Source: Lachnospira sp. UBA4346 (GTDB taxonomy: Bacteria; Bacillota; Clostridia; Lachnospirales; Lachnospiraceae). From it: a DNA stretch of 64,000 nt. Where the stretch lies: assembly GCA_002394205.1 (NCBI GenBank), contig DGTC01000065.1, positions 1 to 64,000 of the forward strand, in the 5' to 3' direction. Below are positions 41,160 to 50,085 of this stretch, piece after piece (position 1 is the first letter of the stretch; each line of letters opens with the position of its first letter). The notes beneath the pieces were generated by a model. That model searched no databases. It worked only from the letters and a program-made list of their open reading frames with translations, and was not told where the DNA came from. The position numbers and the translations under genes are program-made.

Positions 41160-42539
41160 ATGGCGAAAAAAACAAAAGAGCTTACACTAGAAGAAAAGCT
41201 GGAACAGGCATTAATACCTGTGGATGAGCAGCCTTATGAAGTGCCAGAAAATTGGTGCTGGGCTGTTTTAGACAGTCTATCAGAAGTTATTTCAAAGGGA
41301 ACGACACCCAAAGGTGGAAAAGATGCATATGTTGATGATGGTGTCAATTTTTTAAGAGTGGAGAATTTTTTGGATGATGGCACTATATCTACAGATGAAA
41401 TGAAACATATTACGGAGAATGTGCATTTTAATGAGTTGAAACGATCTATCTTGTTGGAAAATGATGTGCTTGTATCTATTGCGGGCAGTCTTGGGAAAAC
41501 CGCTATTGTTGATAAAACATCATTACCACTAAATACTAATCAAGCTGTTGCATTTATAAGACTATTGGACACAGCGAAAGTCAATCCAAAATATTTAAGA
41601 CTTTATTTGGCATCACCTATGACGCAAGAACTTTTACTTGGCAAAACAAAAGTTACATCTATACCGAATTTGACATTGAAAATAATATCAGATACACCTA
41701 TTGCATTACCACCACTAGCAGAGCAACAGCGAATCGTGGATAGGATTGAAAGTCTCTTTGCCAAATTAGATGAAGCAAAGGATAAAGTAGAGTCTGTATT
41801 AAATAACACTGATAATAGAAAATCTGCAATGCTATTTCAGGCTATGTCTAGAGAATTAACAAAAAAATGGAGAGAACAGAATGGGTATAGTAAAAATAAT
41901 TGGGAGAAATACACTATAGAAGAAATCTGCGAAAATATCGTGGATTGTCCTCATAGCACACCATCTTGGACGGAAGAAGGGGTGTTATGTCTAAGAACAA
42001 CGAATATTAAGCAAGGTTATTTAGATTTATCGGAAACTCAGTTTGTGAGTAATGAAACATATGTTGAAAGGACTGAACGTTTGATTCCAAAGGCAGGAGA
42101 TCTGATTTTTACAAGAGAAGGTAGTGTGGGAGATGTCGCAATAGTTCCAGAAAATGTACAATTGTGTATGGGGCAAAGGATGATGTTAATGCGAACAAAT
42201 GAAAAATGTAGACCGCAATATTTGCTTTATTATTTAACTAGTCCTTTTATTAGAAATCATATTAAAGCCAGTATAATGGGTACTACTGCACCTAGAATGA
42301 ATATCAAAGATATAAAGAAACTTAGTATCATGATTCCAACATTATCAGAACAAGATGAAATTATTAACAATCTAATAGGAACAATTGAGAATTATGATGA
42401 GATAGAAAAAATAATAGATAATATTGACCAGATGAAAAAGTCAATTCTAAGTAAAGCATTTAGAGGGTTATTGGATACAAATAATTGTAATGATGAACGA
42501 GCGATTGATTTATTAAGGTTAATTTTAGGAGAAAACTAA
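41160..42539 (+). CDS. hsdS: Type I restriction specificity subunit
   Basis: A 459-residue HsdS with the usual two target-recognition domains: TRD1 (about 15-190, ending LPPLAEQQRIVDRIESLFAK with its conserved helix) and TRD2 (about 250-410, ending LSEQDEIINNLIGTIENY), each followed by a long coiled spacer. It sets the bipartite DNA target of the complex. It starts three bases after the hsdM remnant and overlaps the next small gene by one base (TAATG). Both halves look intact; only hsdM is damaged. Confidence 0.93.
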   Translation: MAKKTKELTLEEKLEQALIPVDEQPYEVPENWCWAVLDSLSEVISKGTTPKGGKDAYVDDGVNFLRVENFLDDGTISTDEMKHITENVHFNELKRSILLENDVLVSIAGSLGKTAIVDKTSLPLNTNQAVAFIRLLDTAKVNPKYLRLYLASPMTQELLLGKTKVTSIPNLTLKIISDTPIALPPLAEQQRIVDRIESLFAKLDEAKDKVESVLNNTDNRKSAMLFQAMSRELTKKWREQNGYSKNNWEKYTIEEICENIVDCPHSTPSWTEEGVLCLRTTNIKQGYLDLSETQFVSNETYVERTERLIPKAGDLIFTREGSVGDVAIVPENVQLCMGQRMMLMRTNEKCRPQYLLYYLTSPFIRNHIKASIMGTTAPRMNIKDIKKLSIMIPTLSEQDEIINNLIGTIENYDEIEKIIDNIDQMKKSILSKAFRGLLDTNNCNDERAIDLLRLILGEN

Positions 42540-42763
42540 TGGAAAAACAGAAGTTAAAAGTTTCATTTTCAGAAAAATTAAATCCTGAAGATACTCTTGA
42601 GCAGACCAAGGGATGTAGAGCAAATAACCCTGATATTTGTGGAAATAATTCTGTACAAGGTGTCTGTGCGTATGTGAGAGAAGATGGAATATGTAAGAGA
42701 CCATCAAGAGCGTGGGCTAAACAATATAAAAAACTGAAGGAATCAGAAGAAAATGATGCATAG
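42539..42763 (+). CDS. Small Cys-containing protein after hsdS
   Basis: A 74-residue protein starting at the TAATG overlap with hsdS, so it is translationally coupled. Residues 26-52 contain four Cys (GCRANNPDICGNNSVQGVCA, later GICKRPS) that could bind zinc; the ends are charged. Small proteins of this Cys pattern recur after hsdS in Firmicutes, but their role is unknown. Confidence 0.7.
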   Translation: MEKQKLKVSFSEKLNPEDTLEQTKGCRANNPDICGNNSVQGVCAYVREDGICKRPSRAWAKQYKKLKESEENDA

Positions 42764-42785
42764 TTATTAAAGTACAGTATATCAA

Positions 42786-43634
42786 ATGGAGGTAGTATGG
42801 CTAGTGCTTGAAGATTTATCATTTTATAAGGATTACTTCGGAACAACAATAGATAAAGCAACAGAATTGAAAATTAAACGAATAAAGGCTGTTGTTAAAG
42901 ATGATAAGATATATAAATTCATACTATTCGATGACAATATTGATCTTAATAATGTTAAGTTGAAGTCATTGGAAAGCGATAACTTGTGTTTTTCACATTA
43001 TATTTATTTGAATGATCCAACAGAGTTTGAACTCAAGTATGATATTAAGAAAGTTGCCAACAAATCAGGAGTAAGGAAAGAAAATATAAAACTCTTTGTT
43101 GATTCTATAAAGGAAATCTATGATGTCTGTTCATTTACCTATGAGTATAGCTCTGATATGTGGAAAAACTATGCAAATAATGGTAGAGGGATTTGTTTGG
43201 TGTTTGAAGTACAGGATTATGATATGTTGTTTCCTGTAGACTATATCGATAAATGGAAAATTAATTACAGTAAACTGTTGATTGATTCGTATAAACGACA
43301 GGCCAATAATGAGTGGTGGGGTTATTCTGGTCCTATGTCATTATTACCATTCGTTACAAAGAATCCGATGAATGGAGAACTGGATTCAACCAAAGAGAAG
43401 GAATTACGAATTTTGTATTCGCCATTTGATGAAGGCTTGGTGAATGACGGTTATTTATATCCTAATGTAAAAAGAGATACAAGGTATGTTGGTTCAAATG
43501 TGAGTTACGATTATTGCAAGTTGAAATTATCACAGATTATTATTGGCACAAATTGTGATGATTATATAAGAAAATCAATTGCGAAGATTTATGCAGCAAA
43601 AAATATTGCTCTTTTATATGAAGATTATTCGTAA
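42786..43634 (+). CDS. DUF2971 family protein
   Basis: A 282-residue protein with DUF2971 hallmarks: NLCFSHYIYLNDPTEFELKY near residue 70, then DVCSFTYEYSSDMWKNYANN and GRGICLVFEV, followed by YVGSNVSYDYCKLKLSQIIIG near the end. The family is widespread next to restriction and defence genes and its activity is unknown. Start choice is uncertain: GGAGGT at 42788 lies just after ATG 42786 but is well placed for an in-frame GTG at 42804, so the protein may be six residues shorter. Confidence 0.82.
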   Translation: MEVVWLVLEDLSFYKDYFGTTIDKATELKIKRIKAVVKDDKIYKFILFDDNIDLNNVKLKSLESDNLCFSHYIYLNDPTEFELKYDIKKVANKSGVRKENIKLFVDSIKEIYDVCSFTYEYSSDMWKNYANNGRGICLVFEVQDYDMLFPVDYIDKWKINYSKLLIDSYKRQANNEWWGYSGPMSLLPFVTKNPMNGELDSTKEKELRILYSPFDEGLVNDGYLYPNVKRDTRYVGSNVSYDYCKLKLSQIIIGTNCDDYIRKSIAKIYAAKNIALLYEDYS

Positions 43635-43756
43635 TAGCAGTTTGGTAAATTGAGTAGTAGTTGATAAATAATGTAATTAAAGTTAGCGAAAAGTTATAAA
43701 GAGTTTTTAACATTCATTATTATAAAATTTGGAAAATTAAGGTTGGAGGTGAAATC

Positions 43757-45298
43757 TTGACAATAGAAGAAGTTATAGAAAATGATGAGAAACAAATATT
43801 TGACAGAAAGAGCATACAGATAGATCCGAAGGCACTAGCAATTCCTCTTGTGGCTTTTGCAAATGCAGATGGTGGAACCATAGCGATTGGTATCACGGAT
43901 AAAACCAGAACAATTGAAGGCGTAGATTTTGAGACTGAAAAGTTAAATGAACTATTACGTGTTCCGTTTGATTATTGTAATCCTACAGTGAAAGTGGAGA
44001 TTGAGAGAGTACCTTGCGTTGATAGTAAGGGAAGGGATAATCACGTCTTACTGATGCATATTGAGGCAAGTCCAGATGTACATGCAAACCAGGCAGATGA
44101 AGCGTATCTTCGAGTGGGAGATAAGTCGAAACTTTTAAAATTTGAGGAACGTTTGCAACTTTCTTATGACAAGGGAGAGAGATACTTTGAAGATAAGATG
44201 ATTCCTGATGCGACAATTGATGATATTGATATGGATCTTGTAAAAGATTACATTGAAAAAATTGGATATCAAAAGTCAGTAATGGAATACTTAACTCAAA
44301 ATAAAGGATTTGTTAAAATAAAAAATGGTGAAATGCAAGTAAGTTCTGCAGCAATTCTTTTGTTTGGCAAGAATCCACAGATGTATTTCCCACGTGCAAG
44401 AGTGAGATTTGTAAAATATGATGGTGTGGAAGAAAAGTTTGGCACGGAGATGAATGTTATCAAGGACGTTATATTCGAAGGTACTATTCTGAAAATGATT
44501 AGAGATTCCATTGCTTATTTGGAAACGCAGATTCAGGAGAAAACATTTCTCGGACCAGATGGAACATTTGTGACAGAAGAAGAGTATCCTAAATTTGTAA
44601 GACAAGAGCTAATTGTCAATGCGGTCACTCACAGAGCATACAACATTACAGGAACAGATATTCAAATTAAAATGTTCGATGATCGTATCGTGGTAGAAAG
44701 TCCGGGAAAATTACCGGGATTAGTTCGTACGCATAATATTAGAAATACGCATTTTTCAAGGAATCCTAAAATCGCAGAATTTTTAAAAGCATACAAGTAT
44801 GTTAAGGAATTTGGAGAAGGCGTAAATCGTATGTGCAACGAGCTAGAAGCAGCTGGGTTAAACCAGCCGGAGTATTATATAAATGACTTTATGCTACAGG
44901 CGATTATATTCAATTCCAAACATCAAAAGCTGGCTATTGAGACTGAAAAGACAGGTTCCGATGGCGAAAAGCTGGCTATTGGAGTTGAAAAGTCAGGTTA
45001 TGAAGGCGAAAAGCTGGCTATTGAGGACGAAAAGCCGGATTTAGAAGGCGAAAAGCTGACTATTGAAAAAATCAATATTTTATTAGATGGTCAGACTTAT
45101 AGTGAGAAAACGAAAAAATATATTTTGAAAATATATGAAGCGATTGATGAAAATCAAATATTTGGAGCACCGGAAGTAGAAAATATACTTGGGTGTTCAA
45201 CATCTTCGGCTAAGGAGATTATGAAAAAGATTCGAGCATTGGAGATTGTTGAACCAGTTTCGGGGAAAGGTAAAGGAAAGTATGTTTTTAAAAAGTAA
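43757..45298 (+). CDS. AlbA_2 / RecG-like ATP-binding protein
   Basis: A 513-residue protein. The N-terminal AlbA_2 (Schlafen-like nucleic-acid-binding) domain spans about 1-130 (KQIFDRKSI; VAFANADGGTIAIGITDK). The middle and C-terminal half contain the HATPase_c_4/RecG-like region (QELIVNAVTHRAYNITGTDI, then FGEGVNRMCNELEAAGL). Residues 391-437 are a repeat linker (see 44927), and the end is a winged helix (FGAPEVENILGCSTSSAKEI). TTG start with GGAGGTGAAA upstream. Proteins of this layout are frequent in type I restriction loci and act as regulators or defence modules; the exact role is unknown. Confidence 0.88.
   Translation: MTIEEVIENDEKQIFDRKSIQIDPKALAIPLVAFANADGGTIAIGITDKTRTIEGVDFETEKLNELLRVPFDYCNPTVKVEIERVPCVDSKGRDNHVLLMHIEASPDVHANQADEAYLRVGDKSKLLKFEERLQLSYDKGERYFEDKMIPDATIDDIDMDLVKDYIEKIGYQKSVMEYLTQNKGFVKIKNGEMQVSSAAILLFGKNPQMYFPRARVRFVKYDGVEEKFGTEMNVIKDVIFEGTILKMIRDSIAYLETQIQEKTFLGPDGTFVTEEEYPKFVRQELIVNAVTHRAYNITGTDIQIKMFDDRIVVESPGKLPGLVRTHNIRNTHFSRNPKIAEFLKAYKYVKEFGEGVNRMCNELEAAGLNQPEYYINDFMLQAIIFNSKHQKLAIETEKTGSDGEKLAIGVEKSGYEGEKLAIEDEKPDLEGEKLTIEKINILLDGQTYSEKTKKYILKIYEAIDENQIFGAPEVENILGCSTSSAKEIMKKIRALEIVEPVSGKGKGKYVFKK
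44927..45067 (+). repeat. 42-bp tandem coding repeat
   Basis: Units start at 44927, 44969, 45011 and 45053 (partial), each opening AAGCTGRCTATTG and encoding KLAIxxEKxxxxGE. The period of 42 bp preserves the frame. The repeat forms an acidic linker between the ATPase-like part and the winged helix, and its unit number may change by slippage. Confidence 0.85.
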
Positions 45299-45343
45299 TT
45301 GAAGAAACGTATCTTAATGGGGAATTAACGGAGGGAAGATAAA

Positions 45344-47464
45344 ATGTACACTATTGAAATTGAAAATTGCAATAATATAAAACATGGAAGTGTAAGTGTA
45401 GAGGAAGGGAAACTTAACATTAAATATGGAATAAATGGTACTGGTAAAACTACTATTGCAAGGGCAATAGAGTATTCTTTAGATGCTGGCAAATTATTAA
45501 ATCTGCAAACTTATTATTCAAATGATCCAGTAAAAGCGACCATTACTCCTCCCATACAAAAAATAATGGTGTTTAATGAAGCGTTTGTTAATCAAATTGT
45601 GTTCGTTCAGGATGAAGTTATTGAAAATTCATTTGAAGTTTTTTTAAAAACTCCTAACTATGATCAGAAAAAGAATGAATTAGATAATCATTTGAAAAAG
45701 CTACGAGAAATATTTAGCGTAGATCCAGAAATTGCAACATTAAGACAAGAGTTGATAGATATTAATCAGCGATTTAAACGGACAAGTACAGGTAAGCTTA
45801 GTAGCACGGGTGTGTTGAAAAGTTTGATGTCAAAGCAAAATTTATACAATATACCAAGTGAGTTAAATGTATACCGGCCTTTTTTGGAAAATAAGGACAT
45901 TAATATTGATTGGATAGATTGGGTAAATAAGGGTGAAAAATTTGATACTATCGAGGCATGTCCATATTGTTCTGAAAAATTAGATCTACCTGTACATAAT
46001 GCAAGAAAGGACGTTTTTGGAAAGACTTACACAAAGACAGATTCAAAGAATTTAAAAGAAATACTTGAATTAATATATGATATTAAAGATTTTTTGGTAG
46101 AGGATAAATTTGTTGAATTAGAATCTTATATTAAGAATGATACTGACGAGGCTCTTATAAAGGCTGAAATAGAAAAATTAGTTGCAGAAATGACATTAAT
46201 TGTTACTAAATTTGATGCAATAAATGATTTCGGTAGGAAAAATATAGTTATGGCAGATATAGCCAATTTAGAAGAAGATTTGATGAAAATGGAATTCCCT
46301 ATTACTTTTTTTCAAATTTTTGGCGGAGCGAAGATTACTACAATTTTTGAGAGGATTAATGCAAAGATTTTCGAGATGAAGTCTGAGGTATCACTCTTAA
46401 AAAAAGAGATGGGTGATTTGAAAGGAGTATTAAGGGCGACGGTTAATGCATCTCAAAAAGACATCAATAGCTTTCTAAAGACTGCAGGAATTAATTACGA
46501 AATCTCAATTGAATGTGAGGATGAAACAAATAGTAAAACCGTATTAAAGCAGTGTTTTAGTGATGAAAAATCTGATGTGACTGAGATCAAGCAACATTTA
46601 AGTTGGGGAGAAAAAAATGCATTTGCATTGATCCTATTCATGTATTATGTGCAAACACAAAATGCGGATATTATTATTTTGGATGATCCAATATCATCGT
46701 TCGATAGTAATAAGAAATATGCAATATTGCATAGAATGTTTAAAAATATTGGAAAGAAAGATGTATCATTAGAAGGTAAGACAGTATTGTTATTAACGCA
46801 TGATTTCGAGCCAATAACAGATTTTATTGTAGTAGGAAAATTGGATTCAGATAAAGCAAATGCTTCGTTTATCTGGAATAAAGATGGTATCGTCAGCGAA
46901 TGTTCTATTGATCCTGAAAATGATGTATGTCTAATATTAAGAGAATGCGAAAAGATTGCAGCTGATACGACAGTTAATATTGTTAGCCGAATCGCATTTT
47001 TGAGAAAATTGTGTGAACTTAATGGAAAGATGGAAGAATGGGGATATGCGTATGAAATTTTATCATGCTTGGTTCATGTAAAGGAAATAAAAAGAAAAGT
47101 TGCGAATGATGTATATGAGGAGATGTCTGAAGGTAATAAAGAAGCAGGTTTTGGTAAAATAAAAGAATTTATTCCATCATTTGATTATGAAGATTTAATG
47201 AATAATATATATACTGTGGATGGACTCAAAGGATTATATGATGTTGAAGATAATGCATATTTTAAAATACAAATATTTAGAGAAATGTGTGAAATTGAGA
47301 GCCAGAAGATTAAGCTGAACGCTTTTGATGAAGGGTGGTATAAGTATATTGATGAAACCTATCATATAGAAAATGATTATCTGCATTACTTGGACATAAC
47401 AAAATTCAATATTGTGCCTAGTTATATTTTGAAAAAAGTTGATGAACTAATGAATTCCTTATAA
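45344..47464 (+). CDS. ABC/AAA-type ATPase with CxxC motif (RloC/PrrC-like)
   Basis: A 706-residue ATPase of the AAA_13/RloC/PrrC-like group: Walker A YGINGTGKTT (28-37), a central helical region with CPYC (206-209) able to form a zinc hook, ABC-signature-like LSWGEKNAFALI (419-430), Walker B IIILDDP (443-449) with D-loop SSFD (451-454), and an H-loop His in THDFEP. The last 215 residues are unassigned and could hold an effector such as an anticodon nuclease; I could not confirm the Arg-Glu-His triad. RloC and PrrC accompany type I restriction enzymes and act when restriction is inhibited, so a location beside hsdRMS fits. Confidence 0.85.
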   Translation: MYTIEIENCNNIKHGSVSVEEGKLNIKYGINGTGKTTIARAIEYSLDAGKLLNLQTYYSNDPVKATITPPIQKIMVFNEAFVNQIVFVQDEVIENSFEVFLKTPNYDQKKNELDNHLKKLREIFSVDPEIATLRQELIDINQRFKRTSTGKLSSTGVLKSLMSKQNLYNIPSELNVYRPFLENKDINIDWIDWVNKGEKFDTIEACPYCSEKLDLPVHNARKDVFGKTYTKTDSKNLKEILELIYDIKDFLVEDKFVELESYIKNDTDEALIKAEIEKLVAEMTLIVTKFDAINDFGRKNIVMADIANLEEDLMKMEFPITFFQIFGGAKITTIFERINAKIFEMKSEVSLLKKEMGDLKGVLRATVNASQKDINSFLKTAGINYEISIECEDETNSKTVLKQCFSDEKSDVTEIKQHLSWGEKNAFALILFMYYVQTQNADIIILDDPISSFDSNKKYAILHRMFKNIGKKDVSLEGKTVLLLTHDFEPITDFIVVGKLDSDKANASFIWNKDGIVSECSIDPENDVCLILRECEKIAADTTVNIVSRIAFLRKLCELNGKMEEWGYAYEILSCLVHVKEIKRKVANDVYEEMSEGNKEAGFGKIKEFIPSFDYEDLMNNIYTVDGLKGLYDVEDNAYFKIQIFREMCEIESQKIKLNAFDEGWYKYIDETYHIENDYLHYLDITKFNIVPSYILKKVDELMNSL

Positions 47465-47613
47465 AAAGTTAGATTGATAATTTTTAATTTGATGTCTCTA
47501 TTTCGTCTACTAAAACGTGTGAAGAGCTTTAGAATGACTAGAATATATGGAAAATCCATACCATATATCCAACAAATTCGAACAATCAGACACAATATAT
47601 AGTTGTTGATATT

Positions 47614-47631
47614 GAGTTTGAATAGTAAACA
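47614..47631 (+). repeat. Right 18-bp direct repeat (probable att site)
   Basis: Exact copy of GAGTTTGAATAGTAAACA at 28443-28460. Its last bases are also the left arm of the first hairpin of the following array (TAAACACTT/AAGTGTTTA), which could position a recombinase. Confidence 0.7.
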
Positions 47632-48022
47632 CTTTTCTTGAAACCAAGTGTTTATGCGTTTTCCGAGGCTTTTAAAAATCGTCTGCTACTAAAAGTTACT
47701 GAGCCGATTTTTCGGTTCTTAGTAGAAAAACACTCTGAACCTTACGGTTCATCGTTGAATTATCAGGTAAAATCAAATGTCACCGTTGGTGCTGCTTGAT
47801 TTTCTGCTGATAAATCATATTGCGTGATAGTGTTAAATCCGATTATTCGGTGATACATTATCACGCTTTTTTGTGTTAAGCGGATATTCGCAATCCGCTT
47901 TGCTACTTGCTCATAATCGAATACTGCTTCACAGTATCCGATTAAATTGCTGGACGAATTGGCATTGGAATTACTTTGCGATATTCGTCTGGCTCTGTGA
48001 CTGGTGCTTGTGTGCAAGAGTC
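47626..48022 (+). ncRNA. Multi-hairpin region, candidate structured RNA
   Basis: At least nine inverted repeats nearly tile 400 bp: TAAACACTT/AAGTGTTTA (47626/47646); CTACTAA/TTAGTAG enclosing GAGCCGA/TCGGTTC (47686-47725); GAACC/GGTTC (47737); TTATCAG/CTGATAA enclosing AAAATCAA/TTGATTTT and CACC/GGTG (47760-47813); GCGTGATA/TATCACGC enclosing CCGA/TCGG, then TTTTTT (47822-47872); AAGCGGAT/ATCCGCTT (47878); TAATCGAATACTG/CAGTATCCGATTA, one mismatch (47914-47944); GCTGGACGAA/TTCGTCTGGC (47949-47993); CTTG/CAAG plus GACT/AGTC (47999-48022). Most wobble pairs are G-U only if the plus strand is transcribed. It may be an RNA, or a folded DNA recombination substrate. Confidence 0.5.
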
Positions 48023-48143
48023 AGGAACAAGTGGAAGTATCTGCTCTGGTGCGATTGGTGATGTCGGTGCATGAAAAAAGTGATATCCGTTGTATCTCTT
48101 TTACAATGTCAAAAAATTTAATTTCATCTAATTCATTCTCCAT
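48021..48143 (-). CDS. Doubtful leftward small ORF
   Basis: A 40-codon frame with a weak GGGGC site. The first 22 residues (MENELDEIKFFDIVKEIQRI) look like a real protein N-terminus, but the rest reads as noise running into the hairpin block. It may be the surviving 5' end of a gene cut by insertion or deletion. Confidence 0.25.
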   Translation of the reverse strand: MENELDEIKFFDIVKEIQRISLFSCTDITNRTRADTSTCS

Positions 48144-48360
48144 ATTTGCCCCATTATGTTTATAATTTTTCTAGCGTATCTTTCATTAATTATAGCACGT
48201 TACAATATCTATTTTATATTGTAAATTCAAACTTTGCACTTGAATAAATACCTATGTTTTTGTGGTGATTACATTCTATAGGACTCAACCGTTTTGTATA
48301 GTTGTAGGTATCACATCAATTGTAACCCTACAATAGCGGTAAAGAATAGGAGCGAGGTTC

Positions 48361-48389
48361 TTGAAAAAGGTATTTTTCCGTGATATAAT
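48361..48389 (+). promoter_or_regulatory. Sigma-A promoter
   Basis: TTGAAA and TATAAT separated by 17 bases, followed about 15 bases later by AAAGGAAAGG and GTG 48424. The promoter overlaps a possible TTG start at 48361, which argues against that start. Confidence 0.75.
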
Positions 48390-48423
48390 GATTTGCACAA
48401 TAAAAGGAAAGGAAAATACTTTT

Positions 48424-49902
48424 GTGAAAATCAATGAAATAGAACAGCTGAGAACTATTATAAAACAATTTGAAAATAATATCAATCGGAGTGCAATGGA
48501 TTTAAATAATAAGGTTATATTTAGAACGGTATTGCCGGATTTGTTAGGATATAGTATTGATAAACAAATGAGTATTACGGAGTCGATATACTTAAATAAG
48601 GAATGTCTTTCTTATATGTTTGATATTTCAAAAAAAGATAAATTAATAGTTGAGGTTTACGATTACGATGATGTTGGAATGTATTTACCACAGAATATTC
48701 AGCGTATAAATAATTTATTGGATGAACAAAAGTGTATTTGGGCATTAGTGACAAATGGATGTACATTTTGTCTTATCAATCGCATACAGTATGCAAATTA
48801 TGATATTAATAGTTCTATTGTGCTGAGGGTGGATATTGGAACAAAATTTCATAAAAGAAAAAATGAAAAATATTTTATGTATTTTTCAAAAGAAAAAATT
48901 TTTGATACAAAGGTCACTACATTTTACAGAGATATAGCAATATTTTTTAATTTGCATAAGAGATTATCTGATTCTAGTCGAGATAAATACTGCAATACAC
49001 TATATAATTTTTTTGATTTTTATGCCAGTCAAAAAGGAGAATATAGAACATTTAGTTCAGCACCGTATAGAGCTTTAGAAGAAATTGAAGAAAGAGATGT
49101 AATGAAATTTTTTCAATGGAATAATCCGAATGGAAGACCAAATTCTGGACGAGTTCAAAAAGAAAAATGTGCTCATATTTATATGATGTTTCAAATTTTG
49201 TATGATCATCATTATATTAGTAAAAATAAGATGGAGAAATTATTAGAACATTCTATAGAAGCGGCTGGCAATCAAGAAGACTTGACAATAAATAGAAAAA
49301 TCACGCAGAAGGATATGAGAGAGGTTTATCAAGCAGTAAAAAGTTTGAACAAACCACATAAGACGATTATCTTTATTTTGGTTTCATATTATGGATTTGA
49401 TCGTAAACTGATTGTAGATTTTCTTTCAATGTCGTGGAAAAAAATAAAGTTCAACGAAAATATGTTTGTATTAAGAAATAGATCGTATCCATTGGTAAAA
49501 AGTTTACAAAATGAGTTGCAAAAACTCAAAAAATGTTATGAGGAAAATAATAATATTCCGGCGAGGTTGATTTATGGAACTAAAAAGTCAGGAGGGTATT
49601 ATTCTGTAAAAGAAGATGTTGTAAATGTATTATTTTCAGAAGATTTAGATACTTTTAAAAAGGAACATCCTAGATGGAAAACGATAACTGCACAGGAAAT
49701 GAGAGGATGTGTAATTTACAATATGCATGAGAAAGGGTACAGTATTGATGAAATTGCATATTTATCGAATGCAAGTATTACTCAGATATTGAGATATATT
49801 AAGAATGAGACTGCTCTCAACAATGGAGAAAGTTTATGGCAGAAAGAGAGTGGAGAAGAATCTAGACGAAAAATGCATCCTTTTCAAGCAATATTTGATT
49901 AA
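48424..49902 (+). CDS. HsdR_N-like domain fused to degenerate tyrosine recombinase fold
   Basis: A 492-residue protein. Residues 25-80 resemble the N-terminal nuclease domain of type I R subunits (FRTVLPDLLGY, then MFDI and LIVEVY), but the expected E-x-K is E-V-Y, so cleavage is unlikely. The C-terminal 190 residues have the layout of a tyrosine recombinase: YYGFDRKLIVDFL with Arg327, EMRGCVIYNMHEKGYSIDEI with Arg427, then LSNASITQILRYIK with Tyr458. The catalytic His of HxxR is Gln424 and the second His is Asn449. Start GTG 48424 is chosen because a promoter overlaps the upstream alternative. It may bind DNA without cutting. Domain assignments are inference from pattern. Confidence 0.6.
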   Translation: MKINEIEQLRTIIKQFENNINRSAMDLNNKVIFRTVLPDLLGYSIDKQMSITESIYLNKECLSYMFDISKKDKLIVEVYDYDDVGMYLPQNIQRINNLLDEQKCIWALVTNGCTFCLINRIQYANYDINSSIVLRVDIGTKFHKRKNEKYFMYFSKEKIFDTKVTTFYRDIAIFFNLHKRLSDSSRDKYCNTLYNFFDFYASQKGEYRTFSSAPYRALEEIEERDVMKFFQWNNPNGRPNSGRVQKEKCAHIYMMFQILYDHHYISKNKMEKLLEHSIEAAGNQEDLTINRKITQKDMREVYQAVKSLNKPHKTIIFILVSYYGFDRKLIVDFLSMSWKKIKFNENMFVLRNRSYPLVKSLQNELQKLKKCYEENNNIPARLIYGTKKSGGYYSVKEDVVNVLFSEDLDTFKKEHPRWKTITAQEMRGCVIYNMHEKGYSIDEIAYLSNASITQILRYIKNETALNNGESLWQKESGEESRRKMHPFQAIFD

Positions 49903-50085
49903 AGTGTATGAAATGAAGAATAATATTACTTTAAGCTCTAACAATAATATAGAGCAAAGTAATCATCTATGTAAAAAATAAGATTTGTCATGGAATACAC
50001 TTAAATTTTGGAATTAGAGAGAATGGAAAAAGATAAATATACTGTATTATAATATTTTTTGTAAAAATCAGGGAGGATGATGTAA

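Larger units (their letters stand above)
47465..48423. other. Long gene-poor region
   Basis: This 959-base gap contains the right 18-bp direct repeat, a dense block of inverted repeats (47626-48022), one doubtful leftward small frame (48021-48143) and the promoter of the next gene (48361-48389). The stretch 47465-47600 shows only AT-rich sequence. Confidence 0.7.

Noticed and set aside
47763..48061. Leftward 84-codon and rightward 62-codon frames in the hairpin region
   Set aside because: Composition is not protein-like, no ribosome binding sites, and the sequence is explained by inverted repeats.
48361..48423. TTG 48361 as the start of the recombinase-like gene
   Set aside because: It coincides with the -35 box of a consensus promoter whose -10 lies inside the would-be coding sequence; GTG 48424 has a proper binding site.
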